Positions 6,433-8,405 of a stretch of DNA of 8,405 nucleotides are shown piece by piece. The notes beneath the pieces were generated by a model, which saw only the letters and a list, made by a program, of their open reading frames with translations, did not search any database and was not told the DNA's origin. Position 1 is the first letter of the stretch; each line of letters starts with the position of its first letter. The stretch lies in NCBI GenBank assembly GCA_964418645.1, contig CAYQME010000084.1:1-8405 (forward strand), read 5' to 3'. The DNA is from JAADHG01 sp964418645 (GTDB lineage: Bacteria; Bacteroidota; Bacteroidia; Flavobacteriales; Flavobacteriaceae). Made by a program: the position numbers and the translations under genes.

Positions 6433-6439
6433 GTTTATG

Positions 6440-7417
6440 TTAAAAATAATTTGCTTTAAGTTTCAATCCTTCAGTTTCAGCAAAACCAAACATTAAATTC
6501 ATGTTATGAACGGCTTGCCCTGAAGCACCTTTTAAAAGATTATCAATAATGCTTGTGATTAATAATTTGTTCTCATGTCTATGTACATGAAGCAAACATT
6601 TATTGGTGTTTATTACTTGTTTTAAATGCAATTCTTCATCCGAAACAAATGTAAATGCAGCTTCTTTATAATAGTCTGAGTACATTGCTTTCGCTTCTTC
6701 CAAACTTCCTTTAAAATTGGTATATGCTGTCACAAATATGCCTCTTGAAAAATTACCTCTGTTTGACATAAAATTGATATCAGCATTGAACCCTTTTTGC
6801 AATTGCTTTACTGATTGATTAATCTCTCCCAAATGTTGGTGCGTAAACGGTTTGTAATACGAAAAATTATTATCTCGCCATGTAAAATGCGTGGTTTTAG
6901 ACAAAGACGTTCCTGCTCCCGTAGATCCTGTAACTGCATTTACATGTATATCTTCATCCAGCAAATCATGTTTTGCTAAAGGTAAAATAGCCAATTGAAT
7001 GGCTGTTGCAAAGCATCCTGGATTTGCAATATAATTAGCCTTTATTAGGTTGTCTTTTTGTAATTCTGGCAATCCATAGACAAAGGTTTTATTTTCAAAA
7101 ATTTTATCCTTTTTTAGTCTAAAATCATTACTTAAATCTATGATTTTAGTGTGTGCTGAAAACTGATTTTTCTCTAAAAATGCTTTAGAGTTGCCATGTC
7201 CTAAACACAAGAATAATACATTAACATCTGTATTGATGTTGCTTGTAAAAATTAAATCTGTTGAGCCAACTAAATCTTGATGTACACTACTTACTTTATT
7301 CCCAGTATTTGACGTGCTAAACACAAAATTAATATTCACCCCTGCATGATTCAATAACAACCTTATTAATTCTCCAGCAGTATATCCTGCGCCGCCAATT
7401 ATTCCACCCTCTATCAT
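6440..7417 (-). CDS. argC: N-acyl-gamma-glutamyl-phosphate reductase
   Basis: NADPH-dependent reductase that makes N-acylglutamate 5-semialdehyde from the acyl phosphate produced by ArgB. The 325 residues begin with the nucleotide-binding motif GGAGYTAGELIRLL (8-21). ANPGCFATA (131-139) holds the catalytic Cys135, GSTGAG (164-169) is the substrate loop, THQHLGEI (192-199) provides the active-site histidine in place of the more common HRHxPEI form, and SRGIFVTAY (224-232) and GASGQAVHNMNLMFG (297-311) are typical of the C-terminal half. The length is within the family range (about 310-350). The ATG at 7417 follows the argG stop by only 2 nt, so the ribosome site lies inside argG and coupling is likely. 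No Shine-Dalgarno is seen. No damage is evident. Confidence 0.95.
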   Translation of the reverse strand: MIEGGIIGGAGYTAGELIRLLLNHAGVNINFVFSTSNTGNKVSSVHQDLVGSTDLIFTSNINTDVNVLFLCLGHGNSKAFLEKNQFSAHTKIIDLSNDFRLKKDKIFENKTFVYGLPELQKDNLIKANYIANPGCFATAIQLAILPLAKHDLLDEDIHVNAVTGSTGAGTSLSKTTHFTWRDNNFSYYKPFTHQHLGEINQSVKQLQKGFNADINFMSNRGNFSRGIFVTAYTNFKGSLEEAKAMYSDYYKEAAFTFVSDEELHLKQVINTNKCLLHVHRHENKLLITSIIDNLLKGASGQAVHNMNLMFGFAETEGLKLKANYF

Positions 7418-7419
7418 AA

Positions 7420-8405
7420 TTAATTGTTTACTTGATTATATATTTTACCTTGATTTGCATAGATTTTGATAAACCCTTTAGCGTCATCGGCAGTCCAACC
7501 TTTGTTTATTTCACCATAACTTCCAAAATCTGCATTCATTAAATCGTGCTTAGATGTAATCCCATCTAAAGAAAAATGATACGGCTTAAGGGTTACTATA
7601 ACATCACCTGACACTTGCTTTTGGCCATTCTCTAGAAATGCTTCCATATCTCTCATAACAGGATCCAAGTACAGACCTTCATGCAAGTGTGTCCCATACC
7701 AATCCGCCATATAATCCTTATGTTGCAATTGCCATTTGGTAAGTGTGTGCTTTTCTAATAAATGGTGTGCCTTAATAATTATAGTAGCTGCTGCAGCTTC
7801 AAAACCAACTCTGCCTTTAATACCTACAATGGTATCTCCAACATGAATGTCTCTCCCAATGGCAAACGCAGATGACAAATCATTCAAGATTTTAATATTC
7901 GTTGCTGGACTATTCTCATTTCCGTTTATCGCAACTAATTCTCCTTTATTAAATGAAAGTATTACCTTTTCCTGACCTTCTTTTTGTAATTGTGAAGGAT
8001 AAGCACTCTCGGGCAATGGCTTGTTGGACGTTAGTGTTTCGTCTCCTCCAACACTTGTTCCCCAAAGTCCTTTGTTAATGGAGTATTTTGCTTTTTGCCA
8101 AGACATATCTACACCATTTTCAACTAAATAATCAATCTCTTCTTGTCTGGACAGTGACTTATCTCTAATTGGTGTGATAATTTCAATTTCAGGAGCCAAA
8201 GTTTGGAATATCAAATCGAATCTTACCTGGTCGTTTCCTGCTCCAGTACTACCATGGGCAATATATTCAGCATTAATACTTTTAGCATAATGGATAATTT
8301 CAATGGCTTGAATAATCCGTTCTGCACTAACCGACAATGGATAAGTATTGTTTTTTAAGACATTTCCGAAAACTAAATATTTGACTACTTTTTGATAGAA
8401 AGTTG
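7420..8405 (-). CDS. argG: Argininosuccinate synthase, 5' end outside the window
   Basis: ATP-dependent ligase joining citrulline and aspartate. About 327 C-terminal residues are visible; the frame stays open to the right edge and reads ...KYLVFGNVLKNNTYPLSVSAERI there, so the gene continues. Around 65-70 N-terminal residues, including the ATP-binding SGGLDTS loop, are missing compared with a family length near 395-400. Visible landmarks are AHGSTGAGNDQVRFD (8217-8259), NKGLWGTSVGGDET with the substrate-contact region, and IGRDIHVGDTIVGIKGRVGFEA. The lysine common in the GxTGKGNDQ motif is Ala, which I associate with the Bacteroidota branch. The TTG at 8337 is an internal leucine codon and not the start. 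The operon promoter must lie at or upstream of this gene, outside the window. Confidence 0.95.
   Translation of the reverse strand, partial: TFYQKVVKYLVFGNVLKNNTYPLSVSAERIIQAIEIIHYAKSINAEYIAHGSTGAGNDQVRFDLIFQTLAPEIEIITPIRDKSLSRQEEIDYLVENGVDMSWQKAKYSINKGLWGTSVGGDETLTSNKPLPESAYPSQLQKEGQEKVILSFNKGELVAINGNENSPATNIKILNDLSSAFAIGRDIHVGDTIVGIKGRVGFEAAAATIIIKAHHLLEKHTLTKWQLQHKDYMADWYGTHLHEGLYLDPVMRDMEAFLENGQKQVSGDVIVTLKPYHFSLDGITSKHDLMNADFGSYGEINKGWTADDAKGFIKIYANQGKIYNQVNN

Noticed and set aside
8335..8337. TTG as a possible start codon for a 305-residue argG
   Set aside because: The frame remains open upstream to the window edge and encodes family-like sequence (KYLVFGNVLKNNTYPLS). The TTG is an internal leucine, and the gene is clipped by the window.

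Overview
The window is a single minus-strand arginine-biosynthesis operon from a low-GC Bacteroidota bacterium, most likely a marine member of the Flavobacteriaceae. The lineage call rests on the strong A+T bias, the near absence of Shine-Dalgarno sequences before the start codons, the transcarbamylase belonging to the N-acylornithine type (ArgF') typical of Bacteroidota, and the gene order.

Transcription runs from high to low coordinates: argG (5' end outside the window), argC, proC, argD, argF', argB, argE, argH. All eight reading frames look intact apart from the clipped argG. Together they cover N-acylglutamate phosphorylation (ArgB), reduction (ArgC), transamination (ArgD), carbamoylation of the still-acylated ornithine (ArgF'), deacylation of N-acylcitrulline (ArgE), and conversion of citrulline to arginine (ArgG, ArgH). 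ProC makes proline from pyrroline-5-carboxylate and is the one gene outside the direct route. The enzyme that acylates glutamate is not in the window, and there is no argJ.

Four junctions are tight: argG/argC has 2 nt, proC/argD overlap as ATGA, argB/argE overlap as TAATG, and argE/argH has 35 nt. The other three (argC/proC, argD/argF', argF'/argB) are filled mostly or wholly by palindromic repeats. Two of these are near-identical 35-bp perfect palindromes at 3408-3442 and 6398-6432. The third, at 4388-4459, is a degenerate copy of a different repeat with GTCATTGCGA-like ends. The two 35-bp copies differ only at symmetric positions that keep every base pair, and one supplies the stop codon of argF'.

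Positions 1-243 hold no supportable gene. They contain a good rho-independent terminator reading in the + direction (92-122), which suggests a convergent gene ending at or beyond the left edge, plus a weak candidate terminator for the arg operon.

This is mostly a recognisable pathway, and I see no wholly new system. The points most worth checking are the acyl-group specificity of ArgF' (Ser89 at the Pro/Glu switch position), the covarying palindromes next to start codons, and the divergent active-site loops of ProC.
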